From assembly GCA_037349105.1 (NCBI GenBank), contig JAYJMM010000124.1:8974001-9038000 (forward strand): a DNA stretch of 64,000 nt, given 5' to 3'. How positions within the stretch are numbered: the first letter of the stretch is position 1; every line of letters starts with the position of its first letter. A program made the position numbers and the translations under genes. Positions 25,001 to 35,738 of the stretch are shown here, piece after piece. The notes under the pieces were generated by a model that was not told where the DNA came from, ran no database searches, and worked only from the letters and a program-made list of their open reading frames with translations. This DNA comes from Limnomonas spitsbergensis (Eukaryota; Chlorophyta; Chlorophyceae; Chlamydomonadales).

Positions 25001-28000
25001 CCCGCTCAAAACTTGGCCACGTGGGCGCCCGGAGGGATTGGTATAAAAGCAGCAGCAGCAGCAGCAGCAGCAGGTGAAGAGGTTGCGATAAAGGCAGCAG
25101 CAGCAGCAGGTGGAAGAATTGCGATAAAGTAGCCGCAGCAGGTGTAGGGACTAGGGAGTGGGATAAAAGCAGCAGCAGCAGTAGCAGGTGGAGAGAGTGG
25201 GGTAAAGGCAGCAACGGCAACAGTAGCAGGTGGAGGGACTGGGGTAAAGGCAGCAGCAGCACATGGAGGTATAGCGATAAAGTAGCAGCAGCAGGTGGAG
25301 GGACTAGGGAGTGTGATAAAGCAGCAGCAGGTGGAGGGACTAGGGAGAGGGATGAAAGCAACAGCAGCAGCAGGAGCAGCAGGAGGAGGGAGTGGGCCAG
25401 TGGGGTAGAGGCAGCAGCAGCATGTCTGGAGTGCTGACTCAGGGTTCAGGAAGCAGCAGGGGCAGCAGATTTGGCTTGGGTCTTTAGGGGCAGCAGCAAG
25501 TGTGGAGGGGCTTAGGATAACAGTTTAAGGAGGCAGCAGGAGGGGAGGGGCTGATGATAGCAGCAACATAAACAGTAGAAGCAACAGCAGCTGTGACAGG
25601 GTGGGATGGCTTAGGCCCAGGGCTGAGCAAGGCAATCTCCCTGCCTGAGCGTGCACCAGCGGTACAGCTGGCATAGTGCACTCTTAGGCGAATGAAATAC
25701 TCTGCTCGTACTGTTCAGGGCCATAGGGATTGTATGAGAACAGGCTGCCTATATGGCCTGTGTCATTGCAAATGGAGCCAAGCAAGTGCGTGAATCTGGT
25801 AGTCAGTGTGGACAGAGGGCTCATGGGGGGGCTCACTGCTGGACTTGCCTCAACTTATGCGCAGGGAGTGTGTGTGCAAAGTTTGAACAACATGGGCGTT
25901 GAGAGGATTGGTTCAGGAGATATATAGGAGCGTGAATTGTGTGATTCAGCAGGTAAGGAGCAGCCCACACCAGAAAGTCGAGACCCCATCAACACTTCAT
26001 GGGCTAAGGAGACCCCAAAGGCTGATGCTGGTGTTTTCTGATCAATCATGAAGTGGGCCAATGCGTGGTCATCAGAATCACTCGCTAACAGTGGTGACGG
26101 TGAGCGGGTCAGGCTCCCTGGATGATGCCAACCACTCTCATGCATCCGGAGCACCAGCATCAAGGAGCATCGTAAAGATCCTGCTGGTTATCCACTACGG
26201 GCAGTTATGAGACGTGACGCGCAAGCACTGCCCAGTGCCCACCTGTCACCCCCCGACTGAAAGCAGAATTCAAATGCGCCTGGCGCCTGCTAGACCACCC
26301 ACTCAATCATCCACTGCAACCAGTCAGGCACCCGCCCGGCAGTTCTGCTTGTAGTGCGTGGGTTGTACCAGCCCAACAGGCCCCATGCCCCAACACGCCT
26401 AGCCCCTCACCCAAGCCCCCTAAGGCCCGCACCCCACCTCTGCAAGCCAGGCCACCTGCATTCCCCCACCCGAATTTGCGCCCTCCCCCAGCCTCCCCCA
26501 GGGCCCTGTCCGCCCTGTGCGCACCACAACAAAGCGGAAGTGGAACAACATGTTGGAGCACATAGCCGAGCTTCCCACGATCAACTGGACATCGTTCACC
26601 CACGCCGCAAAGTCCTGGCTTGCGATGGACAAGGTGTGTGGAGTGACCTTGGCTCGCCGGCGCAGGCAGTCGCGACCGGACGGGCCCAGGCAGCGCGCGG
26701 ACGCCATGCGATTGATCCAGCCCACGATCAGCTCTGCGTCGCTCGGGTCGCTGCTCCTTGCCTCGTCTACCTCTCCGTTGTCCTCACCACCCAGCTCCTG
26801 CAGCTCGCCCTGCTGCTGAGGGGCAGGGGCGCCGTGAACGCGTTTCTTGTACGGGGCCAGGGCGGGGAAGCCCGTCATATCGCCGATGAGCTGGCACATT
26901 AAGCCCTCGTCGTCATTGAGGTCAGCCTCGTCCCGCTCAAGGATGTCATCAACCTAGGGGGCAGGTTGAGGGAGCAGGGGTTGAGAGGTTAAGAGGGGAG
27001 AGCGGAAGGGAGAGGTTCAGAGGGGAGAGGTCGGTTTGTGCAGGGCACCTAGGGGTTAGGGTTTAGGGTAAAGAGGTTGGTCACAGGTGCATGGCTCGTA
27101 ATCTACCGGTACCTGGCCTGTGACTCAAGAGGTTCAGATATGAGGTGTAAGAGGTCGGTCGGACCTGCGGGCGGTGGCTGAGTTCCCACGGAGCTGACCC
27201 TGGTGCCCCGCTGTAGCAGCCAGTATTTTAGAACCGGTAATCAATTAAAACATATTCTGTTGGATTGCATATTATATTTGCAGCATGCTGCATGTGCCTG
27301 TCAAAATGCGCATGGTACCTAGCCTGGGGGTTGAACACATTTTGCTCACTGTTCAGATGTCTTCAGAGGTGGACTTTGGGGCTGTGGTGGGTGCACCCCT
27401 TGCACCTCATATTTTTATGGCGCTCGCAGGTTGTTCTGAGTGAAGGATAATTTTAGCTTTCAAATCTTAAACATGTCAGCTACATGCCTTCAAGGCTGGT
27501 GACACTGTCTACCCTACACGCCATCTAAATTTTCCAGACAGCGCTCGCGATTTATTCAAGGACACGTCAGCTGCCTCCAATGCGCCACTTAATGCCCCTG
27601 AGCCAAACAATCCACCTCAGCCCGCTACTCCTCAACCATCGCCCAGGTCCAACCTCATCAAGCCACTCCTGCGGTGCCTGCATCTCCCCGTTGACCGAGT
27701 CCCCGTCCATCTTGGCGTCACCCTGGTGCCAGACCCGGGCAGTGTATATCGCTGCTTGCGGGCTCCATGTGACATCCAGTGACAGCGCCTGGGCCGGGAC
27801 AGGGGACATGAAAAGGGTTCGGGGTTTAGCAAGCGGGTGTGCAGGGTGGAAGTCAAGGTACAGGGGATGTCCAGAGTCAGCACCTGGCTGCACAGGACAA
27901 GGAAAGGGTTTAGGGTTAAGCAAGCGGGTGTTAAGGGCGGAAGTCAGGCTGCAGGTGATGTCCAGGGACAGCAGTAGAGCGCATGGCAGAACAGGGGAAG

Positions 28001-30637
28001 ATAAGCAGGCTGCCAGGGTCAGCAAGTGACTACCGGGATAGGGGACAAGACAAGGAGGGTAAGCAAGCAGGAGGAGGGTGTGTGACTGGAAAGTAAATCT
28101 TTAGGGGGGGGGGGCAACTACAGAAATAACCCCATGAGACTGAGTGACTGCAGGAGGTGAGGGTGTGTGGTGAGAAACATTATAGCTCCCAGCCCCTTCA
28201 CCCTCCTTTACAAGGCTGCGATATTCACTGTTTGTAACAGCATGGCCGACAAATCCAACGAAAACTGATTTGAGAGGGCCAGGCTGTGCAAATAGAAAGA
28301 GCCAAACTACCAGCGAAAACCCAGTTTCATGGCATGCAGGGTGGACTTTTCAGCACTTTCCGCATCGTCATCCTGCAGTTTTGCTGTAATGCCTCTGGTC
28401 ATACTTCTGGTCCTACTACTAGTCAAAATTCTGGTCATACCCGGTTTATGCTCCTCATTATGCCCAGGTCATACCAGAAGTACATTTGCTGTTTTCCTCT
28501 TTCACCACTGCATCGTCTTTCATGACGAGGTTATGAAGCATGGCTTTTGAGATCAGGCCACCAGGCCACGTGTTGCTCCAATTATTGCCCTTATTGATCA
28601 TGCATATTTGCCATGGCCTGATGTACCCCTGGCCAGCCCCCAGGCTACCATGCCCCTAACCTTAGACGATTGGATGGGATCCCCTTAACATGAAGCCTCC
28701 CTGTCCCTTGCCCTGGACCCTGCCTCCTACCAGTGTTTCCTTTATGGCTCGGCTACAAGCCAACTGCCTCTTACCTCCCCTTACCTTGGCCCCCCTCTCT
28801 GCCCCTCACCTCCCACCCTCGTACCTATGACCTTGCCCCCCGCCTCCCCCTACCTTGGCCCCCAAACCCCTCCCCCCTTACCTTGGTCTCCCCGGCCCCT
28901 CACTGTGCCCCCCCACCCCCCACCCGCTTACCCCTTGCCATCTACTTTGGTTCCCCCCCCACATGTACACCCCCATTCTTTACTTAGGACCCCCCTCCCC
29001 CCTACCTTGGACTCCTCTATGATCTGGCGTATCTCCTCCAGCATGTACAGATCCTCCTGCAGCAGCTGCATCACCGCAGTCTTGCGGGCTGCTGTCACCT
29101 GTAGCGTGAGTTCTGTAATAATACCTAGCAGGCCCAGGGAGCCCTCCAGCAGGTCCCCAGGCTTCTCCAGGGCAAGGACAGCACCTACATCAGGTTGTGA
29201 CATGTCGTGATGTGTGATGATATGAATGTATGATTATCGGATATGGCAGATGGGATTAAAGGTGATGCCCACTATAAACTGCAGTATGTTCCTGCCTGCT
29301 TAAAGGCCCATCGTATTGTCTCCACAGCATCGACCCACACTGAAGGGACTCGGTCGACAGGGCCAGACACAGGCACAAATGAGGACAAGAGTACCGCATC
29401 ATGGAGTCAGTGCCACAGACCTGGCTTTCCTCTCTCATGTCTTTCTCCCTCTCCCCTCTTCCCTCCATCCATACCCCTGCCTTTGACCCTTCTCCTCTCC
29501 TACCCCCTCCCTATCCCCTTATTCATCCCACCCTCCCTGTCTTCCTCCTTTCCTCCTGCCCATCCTTCCTTCCTTGCTCCCCCCTTCTCCCTCCCTCTCC
29601 TTTTCTCCCTCCTTCCTCCCTCTTCCCTCCTTCCCCTCCCTCTTTCCTTCCTCCGTCTCCTCCTCCCTTCCTCTCACCTGTGCCATCCACAACGACTGCA
29701 GAGTGTAGATGGTGGGACAGCGAGGCGGACCCCACTAGGGACGACCCATGTGCGGCCGTCTCAATGGCAGCTGACAGGGACATACCCGCGTATGGCGGCG
29801 AGACTAGCCAGCCAGCCAGGCTCAGGTCATTATCTAGCAATACTTCCTCCAAGTCCTAAGGGCAGGAAGGAGGGAAGGGGGGCGGCACAAGGCGCTGGGG
29901 ACTAGGATTCAAGGGTCTGCATGCTAGTTGTGGACGCAGGCCCCATGCACATTTTAGCGCCCCGTAGAGACTGTATCAAAGTGTGCGGGCATTGTCCTGT
30001 GGCGATCAGGGAAAGCTCCATCGTTCAGAACCTGTGAACAACGCTAGACAGGGCGCCAGGAAGGTGCGCGATGTGTGGTAGGGGAGGCAGGCGACAGAGC
30101 ATTGAGGTCATTTGTGCTGTCTACAGTACCCACTTCAAAAGTGATGCCTGCTTGCACGGTGACAGTGCCTTCTGCGGCATCCAAGTGCAGGACTTGGTTC
30201 ATGAGGGACATGTCCAGCATCAAGGTTGGCACTTCAGCGCCATGGACACAGCTCAGGTTGTTGTGAGAGAAGAAGTAGTTGTGGGAGGAGCGGATGAGGT
30301 GACGCTGCCCGGTGCTGGCGGTGTTTTGGTGGAGCACTTGCACAAGGTCTGCAACCTCATCTGTTGTCGATGGATGGTGGACCAAGTTTGCATTTGTGCA
30401 GTCTTGCCAATGGAAAGCACTCTTGAGGCCATATACGTGAGGCTGCTGGGGGAAAGACAGCATGTTGATTATGCAGGTTTTCTGTCCTGTATTCAAGACT
30501 CTTTTCCTCCTTCATCGCTGCAGAGCAGGCATCGGTCCAAGTCCCCTGGATGACGCAACCGACAGGCCTACCTTCTCGGGAACCGAAAGCACATTTGATA
30601 CTTGGAGACCTAACAAGGCAAACAGAAGCAACTCCAT
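22098..30637 (-). CDS. Secreted gulonolactone-oxidase-like FAD-linked oxidase
   Basis: Members of this family oxidise sugar lactones or related polyols with covalent or tight FAD. Nine exons join in phase: 30572-30637, 30134-30445, 29678-29855, 29006-29184, 27654-27788, 26525-26953, 24700-24893, 23681-23844 and 22098-22234, giving 597 aa. Exon 1 is a signal peptide (MELLLFALLGLQVSNVLS). The FAD (PCMH) domain shows HHPSTTDEVADLVQVL, SSHNYFFSHN, GTVTVQAGITFE, AAIETAAHGSSLVGSASL and GSLGLLGIITELTLQV. The substrate half ends with LCKYRARPHWALS and YGKERFALF--DPLGLF, the usual aldonolactone-oxidase C-terminus. A Cys-rich tail (six Cys) follows, ending EPDEL at the stop, which resembles an ER-retention ending. 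Length matches plant GULLO proteins. The donor of the 27654-27788 exon (GTTGGA) is weak. Substrate unknown; L-gulono-lactone, D-arabinono-lactone or a polyol are options. Confidence 0.86.
22355..22640 (-). mobile_element. LINE 3'-end fragment, inverted, in oxidase last intron
   Basis: GGGCCCTGCTCAAAAAGGC followed by GGGCGCC and a long purine-rich tract is the reverse complement of the 3' end of the LINE family seen at 38.5-41.2 kb. It lies in the intron before the last exon of the oxidase gene. No coding part is left. Confidence 0.65.
23046..23215. repeat. Five tandem copies of a 34-bp unit
   Basis: The unit begins GTAAAATCATGCGGCC and ends GAGCTTAGGCGC; copies start at 23046, 23080, 23114, 23148 and 23182. 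The first four are identical and the fifth differs by one base (GGCTTGAG to GGCATGAG). There are no spacers, so this is not a CRISPR array. It lies inside an intron of the oxidase gene. Confidence 0.95.
24897..25480. repeat. Compound CAG/AGC-rich minisatellite in oxidase intron
   Basis: Blocks of (AGC)3-8 alternate with AGGTGGAGGGATTGG / AGGTGGAGGGACTAGGGA and GATAAAG, giving degenerate units of roughly 50-70 bp. The array starts at the acceptor of the exon 24700-24893 and fills part of the preceding intron. The opposite strand reads as poly-Leu, which is not a gene. Confidence 0.9.
27789..28060 (-). repeat. Tandem copies of the oxidase exon 5 acceptor edge
   Basis: On the minus strand the real exon starts after CCCAG at 27788 with GCGCTGTCACTGGATGTCAC. 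Related sequences lie upstream in the intron at about 27857-27892 (GGTGCTGACTCTGGACATCC), at 27951-27980 (CTGCTGTCCCTGGACATCAC) and, weaker, near 28009-28030, each separated by CCCGCTTG--AACCC--CCTTTTC-like polypyrimidine stretches. Confidence 0.75.
28770..29005 (-). repeat. Repeated donor-like CCAAGGTA(A/G)GGGG motifs
   Basis: The donor of the exon 29006-29184 reads CCAAG then GTAGGGGGG. The same string recurs in the intron at 28878-28887, 28851-28860 and 28781-28790, embedded in a C-rich (plus strand) low-complexity stretch. Confidence 0.7.
29420..29685 (+). repeat. Polypyrimidine tract of about 265 bp
   Basis: Almost only C and T on the plus strand (CTCCCT, CCTTCC and similar), purine-only on the coding strand, within an oxidase intron and close to the donor at 29678. 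It could form triplex (H-DNA) structure. Confidence 0.9.
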
Positions 30638-30934
30638 CGTCCTCTGTTTGGGACAGTCGTGGCGTGCACTCCGCAGCTGTCGGTTTGTGTCGGGAATTAA
30701 AAACAATGGAACACAAACAAAGTATGGGCTATGAACAGTATGTATGTTCGATCCCCGAATTTGGTGTCAAATGCAGCTCATGCGGAACCCTCGTATCATG
30801 TGTATAGCTGAGTTCGTCGAAATTTGCAGCCTTGCTCTACCCTGCTCGGGACCCTGCTAAACCCTACCAGCCCACCCAGGACCGAAATATCCTTAGCCAG
30901 GCGTTGCTCGGAAAGGAGGACAGAAAGTAGCACC
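30638..30934. promoter_or_regulatory. Divergent promoter region, oxidase / FTRC
   Basis: Only 297 bp lie between the start codons of the minus-strand oxidase and the plus-strand FTRC gene, so both promoters and both 5' leaders must share this stretch. I see no specific recognisable box. Confidence 0.6.
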
Positions 30935-31765
30935 ATGAATTGCAGAATTCCAACACCTTCTCTGTGTAGCACCCGGGGAGGCCTGCTGACAAGGCAGGGA
31001 AGGGCTCGGACCCTGGTCGTGAAATCTACAGCAGGTATCATCAGGATTTGTCTTAAATCCACGATTCAGATATGAAGCTATGATCTCTTACATGGATCTA
31101 CCCTATTTCACCAGAGCCTACTACTGGGAGCAAAAACCTCGAGGTGATGCGGAAGTTCTCCGAGCAGTATGCGAAGAGGTAATCAATGCTGGATTAGTCG
31201 TCCCGTGGATCTTTAAATCGCTGCCGAGCGTTGGCTCAAAGGGCGATTTGTCTTCTCCCCAGGAGTAACACGGTATTCTGCGTCGATAAGTCGGTCACCG
31301 CGGTCGTCATCCAGGGACTAGCTGAGCACAAGGATACGCTGGGAGCACCACTGTGCCCCTGCCGGCACTACGATGATAAAGAAGCAGAGGCCGCCCAGGG
31401 TTACTGGAACTGCCCTTGTGTGCCCATGAGAGAGAGGAAGGTGGGTGCACAGTGGCACCCCCCAGTTCAAGAAATTTGCCAGAATTGGCACACAACGTTG
31501 ATGATTATTGAACCATGCAACTGATCATATGTCTCTGACCGTAGGAGTGCCATTGCATGCTTTTCCTGGTGCCTGGTACTGACTTCGCTGGGGAGGACAA
31601 GGTAAGCTTCTCCGATAGGCGCATGGGTTGGTGCATGAGCCCAAAGGATGTCAAAAGGGTATTCTCAGCATATGATGCCACTGCCTGGCTGACTAGACCA
31701 ATGAACCCAACATGCAGGAAATCACCATGGACGAGGTCAAGGAGGGCATAGCACCCATGCAATGA
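30935..31765 (+). CDS. FTRC: Ferredoxin-thioredoxin reductase catalytic subunit
   Basis: The chloroplast stromal FTR catalytic (beta) subunit passes electrons from photosystem I-reduced ferredoxin to thioredoxins through a 4Fe-4S cluster and an adjacent disulfide. Five exons join in phase: 30935-31034, 31115-31178, 31263-31440, 31545-31601 and 31718-31765, giving 148 aa. The first 33 residues are Arg/Ser/Thr-rich, a transit peptide. The core has NLEVMRKFSEQYAKR, TVFCVDKSVTAVVIQGLAEH, then LCPCRHYDD, YWNCPCVPMRERK and ECHCMLFL. Cys86, Cys105, Cys107 and Cys116 match the cluster ligands, and Cys88 with Cys118 the redox disulfide; spacing matches the known plant enzyme exactly. It ends with MDEVKEGIAPMQ. 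All key residues are present. Confidence 0.97.
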
Positions 31766-33998
31766 TCATCCTCCATTACATTGACAGTGCCAGCAACGAA
31801 ATGACAGCAACGTGGTGTCTCAGCTGCCTTAGTCATAGGCCTAGCCATAAAGGGCCCATTTTACATGCCCAGGTTGTTGCCAATTGACAGGCTGTCATGA
31901 GCGGTTGCTGCATTCTTAACCTTTTTCTTCTTGTTGTATCTTGTATGTGTTTGCCTCTTAAAGAGTGGGGGTGAGATGCTTTTGTCCGGAAGCTGCATTG
32001 TGAAATGCTGAGATTTGTAAAACCTTTCAGTCTTGAGGCACTGAACGAAGACACAGGCGGAGAACGTTTCGACCAGGGCTCTGGCCGAGCAGCAGGGCAG
32101 CATAAGGTCAGGGCATTTCATTGTTAGCTTCTGACTGTTTTGTTGCGGCGTCCCCATTATTAGCCCTCAGGCCATGACAGACCAAGTAGGTGCGTGGCAG
32201 ACTGTTAGAATTTACTTGACATTCTACTTGGATTCAAAGTCTGGGCCCACAAGGCCCCCATAGAGTGCGCTAGTCTGAGTACAGACAGTCCCATATCTGG
32301 GGACCCCCAATCCAGCTGATGCGTCCCAGCAGATGCTTGCGGCCCAAATGATTATTCGAGGCCGAGGGAACCCCGTTCCAACTGAAGCGCCTCAGCTGGT
32401 TCTCACCGAGTAGGTGCCTGCAGCCCGTGAGTCTGCAGTGCCCATTGCAACATGCCCTAAGCAACAGCCTGTTTTCCTTCTCCCAGCTTCACTGCCTGGC
32501 GCCCACAGAGCGTGCAGTCTATGGTGGGTCAAGAGAACCACCTCTGTAACCACTGGCGGTGCATATTTCTCCCGGTAGTCTTCATAACAGTTCGTTTTAG
32601 CACACTTCAGCCACACTTAACCTACATCACGGCCTATAACCAAGGGGGTCTGGTACCTCAAGCCCTGCTTCAGGCTCCTCCTGCCCTTCGGCCGGAGGCC
32701 CTATGCGCGGCCAGACATAACGACCAACGGACCTACTTGCATGGCCTACGGCACTGATTCTTCAACCCACAGGTTAGGTTCCGTCCCTGTCGGTCCATAC
32801 TCAGCCACCCTTGATCATTGAGTCCGTATTTTCAGCATGTGTACTCGTCATGAAAAGGAGAGGCGCATTGTCCATGATCAATCCCGCCATACAGCCACAC
32901 ATCTTTCTTGTGAATACACGCAGTATGACATAAAATCAGGCAGCTCATGAGCGGTCCCGGCGTCTTGTGTCTGCCAGCCCAGTCGGAGTGTGCCTTGTCT
33001 GATACTTTACTGCACCCTCTAAGTCCCATATATGCTAGCCACACTCTAGTCCCCCCATTCCTGGCTTAGTTGTCAGACCAGATTCTTGAGGTCATGCATG
33101 ACAAATTGACAACGATGCCATAGCCAAGTCACTGAACCACAGACAGCTAGGACACTCAGGATAATCACGCTGTATGTCACGCTGCATGTGAAACAGGTAA
33201 ACATGAGGTCGCAAAGATTCTTGCTGATGATGTTGCTTGCTGCTACTTTCCTGAGCATGGAAGTGCTCCCGGTTGATCAGCATAATATTTAGCCGTGAGT
33301 CATGTGTCTGGAGAAGACTCTGGGCTTAATCAATGATTGATTCCATGCTGCCAGTGAGGCTGCCGAATTGCCTATGGTCTGCTGCATGGCTGACATGTCG
33401 TGTGATGCTCATTCCTGTGACCTGTGAGCAACAGTCAGGTAGCATTCAATTCAGCTTGAGCAGTTAGTCTGAGAAGATCCTGGAACACCAGCTGGTTTTT
33501 TGGAAATCGATCAAATTGACAGAATCATGCAATAATTGTAGACATTCAAATAGCAGACAGGCTTCAGATTGTAGAATGCTGCAGTCTGTGCAGGTTGTAA
33601 ATAGACATGTGGTCCCCGGGTTCTGTTTATTTCACTGGGCGCTTAAAGAATAGAAGACTTGTCTCTCCATTCTGCTCTGTCCATGCCTTTCTCACCCAAA
33701 GAAAAGAAAAGAGAACGCTGATGCGGCATGGATCTTGGTAAGTACGGGTTGTCGAGGCGACCAAGCCACGGTTTGTATACCCTCGAAAGGGAAAAGTGAC
33801 TTAACCCCTAAACCCACCAAACGGTAGTATCATACTGTACTGACATGTGTACCATGTCCTACATAGCCAACCACCTAAACGTGTCACCTGACCACCTTCA
33901 CGCGTCCACCATACCACCTAAACGCGTTCACCGGACCACCTTGACGCATAATTTTCACGGTAGCAACTAGCAAGGCAGACTCTGTCCATTGAGCCTAT
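31766..33998. other. Intergenic region without a supported gene
   Basis: About 2.2 kb. I see no exon I can defend. A minus-strand open frame at 33073-33258 contains one hydrophobic segment (VIILSVLAVCGSVTWLW) but has no partner exons or similarity that I recognise. Confidence 0.4.
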
Positions 33999-34983
33999 CT
34001 AGGATCTCATGCAAAAGCCTGATCCCCTAATCTCGGCTGATCCTGGACGCAGAGGTAACCGGTGTCTCAAGGTGCATGGGCCTCTTGACACTGGCTGACT
34101 GTAGTGCACCTTCTGACCATACACGCCCTCCTTGGCTGAGTGGTAGCAAGAAGATGCGTAGCTCTTTAGCAGGTGTGGGATCCTGCATAGCGGCCTAAAT
34201 ATAGGGTCCATAGTCTTCATACTAGCCTTCCAGCCTTTGCCGGTGCATCTGAGTCCGACTTCTGTAATGCGGTCTTTACTGAGGCTTTTTCTCCCCTGCT
34301 TTTTCTCACCTTCCTGAAGTTCATCCTCAGGGATGGAGACCGGGCGAGATCCAGATATTGATTCCAGAGTCTTGGTCTGTACTAACCCCCCTGTACCCTA
34401 TCTTGGTAGTTTAGGTTTTAGCTCATATCGATGCAAACAAATAATAGAAAAGGGGATGGTATTACAGGTTGCCTGACATCAGGTGTTACCTCATTCTCCA
34501 GCTCCCCAATTTCAAGGATCTTCGCTTTGCGTGCCTTTTGTTCATACACAGGGTTCTCCAATTCATCAAGAGCGGTTGGCCTCCATTTTTGACAGGTGTT
34601 CAGGTCCCACCCCTGCTTGATACCTCTCCTAAATGACCTGGACTGTGTGCTTGTAAGCCTTTTGGCTCACCCATGTACACAGGGTGATGACAACGAGTGA
34701 TACCCCATGCAGTGTTTCCCCCAGTTCAGAATATACCTCGTACCGGTTCTCAGGGTTGTCCTCAAACACATCAAACTCATCACCTGTCTAATAATTGTTT
34801 TCTCCATAGGCGTGCTTTCCAGCCGCTTTTAACATGCAGTGTTCCACAGGGACACTTGTGCTTCAGGCAGCCCTGCATGGCTATCTGGCATCGGTGAAAC
34901 GAGACTTGCTCACTGAGCCTAGGATACAAGCATAACGCAAACGCTGATATACCTGAAGCGGTCTCGTTCGGGAACAGTGACAT
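33999..34983 (-). CDS. Hypothetical protein, four-exon model
   Basis: Four segments join in phase on the minus strand: 34953-34983 (ATG), 34737-34783, 34490-34612 and 33999-34370, giving 190 aa. The N-terminal half is acidic (MSLFPNETASG, DEFDVFEDNPENRYE) and followed by a charged helix (NPVYEQKARKAKILEIGELE) and VSIPEDELQEGEKK; the C-terminal half is basic and less protein-like, so the last exon may in truth be spliced further (a GTGAGA donor follows DELQE). I do not recognise the family. It is placed divergently from the dynein light chain gene, 755 bp apart. Confidence 0.42.
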
Positions 34984-35738
34984 TTATACCAGGATGCCTG
35001 GAGCACTCAGCGATGCGCCATGCAGGGATCCAAACCGGCAGCATTCAAGGCTGAAGAGCCCAGGTTAGCTGATCATAAAGATACACGACTTCTTAGCCTT
35101 TCAATGCTCCAGCAGGTGACGCTGTGGCCGCTCCACTCCCAGGTGGCGGGTGACTCTGCCCTGTAATGCTGTACAGGTCGAGGGTGCCATCTCCACGATG
35201 GGTTGCAGACATTGTTGTAGCATCGCTGCATCCACCCAACAGCATTCCTTGAAAGGGCCAGGCAATGCGATGGAGTCGAAGTGAAAGGCCCAAGGAGACT
35301 CAGTTTGTATCGGAAAGTTTCAGCTGATGGCAGATACTATTTACTATTCATATGTCAAGTGGATGCGTCTAGATATGGAACGGAACGCCGCGGCTTAGGT
35401 TGGAGTGGCATGTACATCGCTGCGAGGGGGAATCTCGACTGCGACCGTGCTCATGTGTGAAGCGTGTGGGCAGCACTTCCATTATCTGCATCATTTGCCT
35501 TTCGACTGAACAACGCTCGACCATTTTTGTTTCAAATTCCTGAACACGGCTATATAGTCCAGGAATTATCATCAAACTTAGCTGTACAGGGAGCCTCTAC
35601 GGGCCATCTGCCTATTTGCGAAGACCGAAGACGGGACTCAGCTATTCATATTTTGAATCTACTATAGACTTCCCAGTCTTGAGATAATCTTAATCTCAGG
35701 TTGACAGGTCGAAACCATCACATCTTCTTTGCCTTAGA
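34984..35738. promoter_or_regulatory. Divergent intergenic region before dynein light chain gene
   Basis: About 750 bp between the hypothetical minus-strand gene and the dynein light chain gene. A minus-strand open frame at 35093-35293 was considered as an upstream exon, but no usable donor connects it. Otherwise nothing specific is seen. Confidence 0.35.

Noticed and set aside
24894..25361. Minus-strand poly-Leu open frame
   Set aside because: Translation of CAG-repeat DNA; no gene features.
29401..29859. Pro/Ser/Leu-rich plus-strand frames
   Set aside because: They are translations of a pyrimidine tract within the oxidase intron, and antisense of the oxidase exon 29678-29855.
33073..33258. 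Minus-strand frame with one hydrophobic segment
   Set aside because: A single hydrophobic stretch in a short frame without splice partners or similarity is not evidence of a gene.
35093..35293. Minus-strand frame with HRGDGTLDLYSIT, considered as WD-repeat-like exon
   Set aside because: No usable splice donor before its stop and no second repeat; the nearby model starting at 34983 is self-sufficient.
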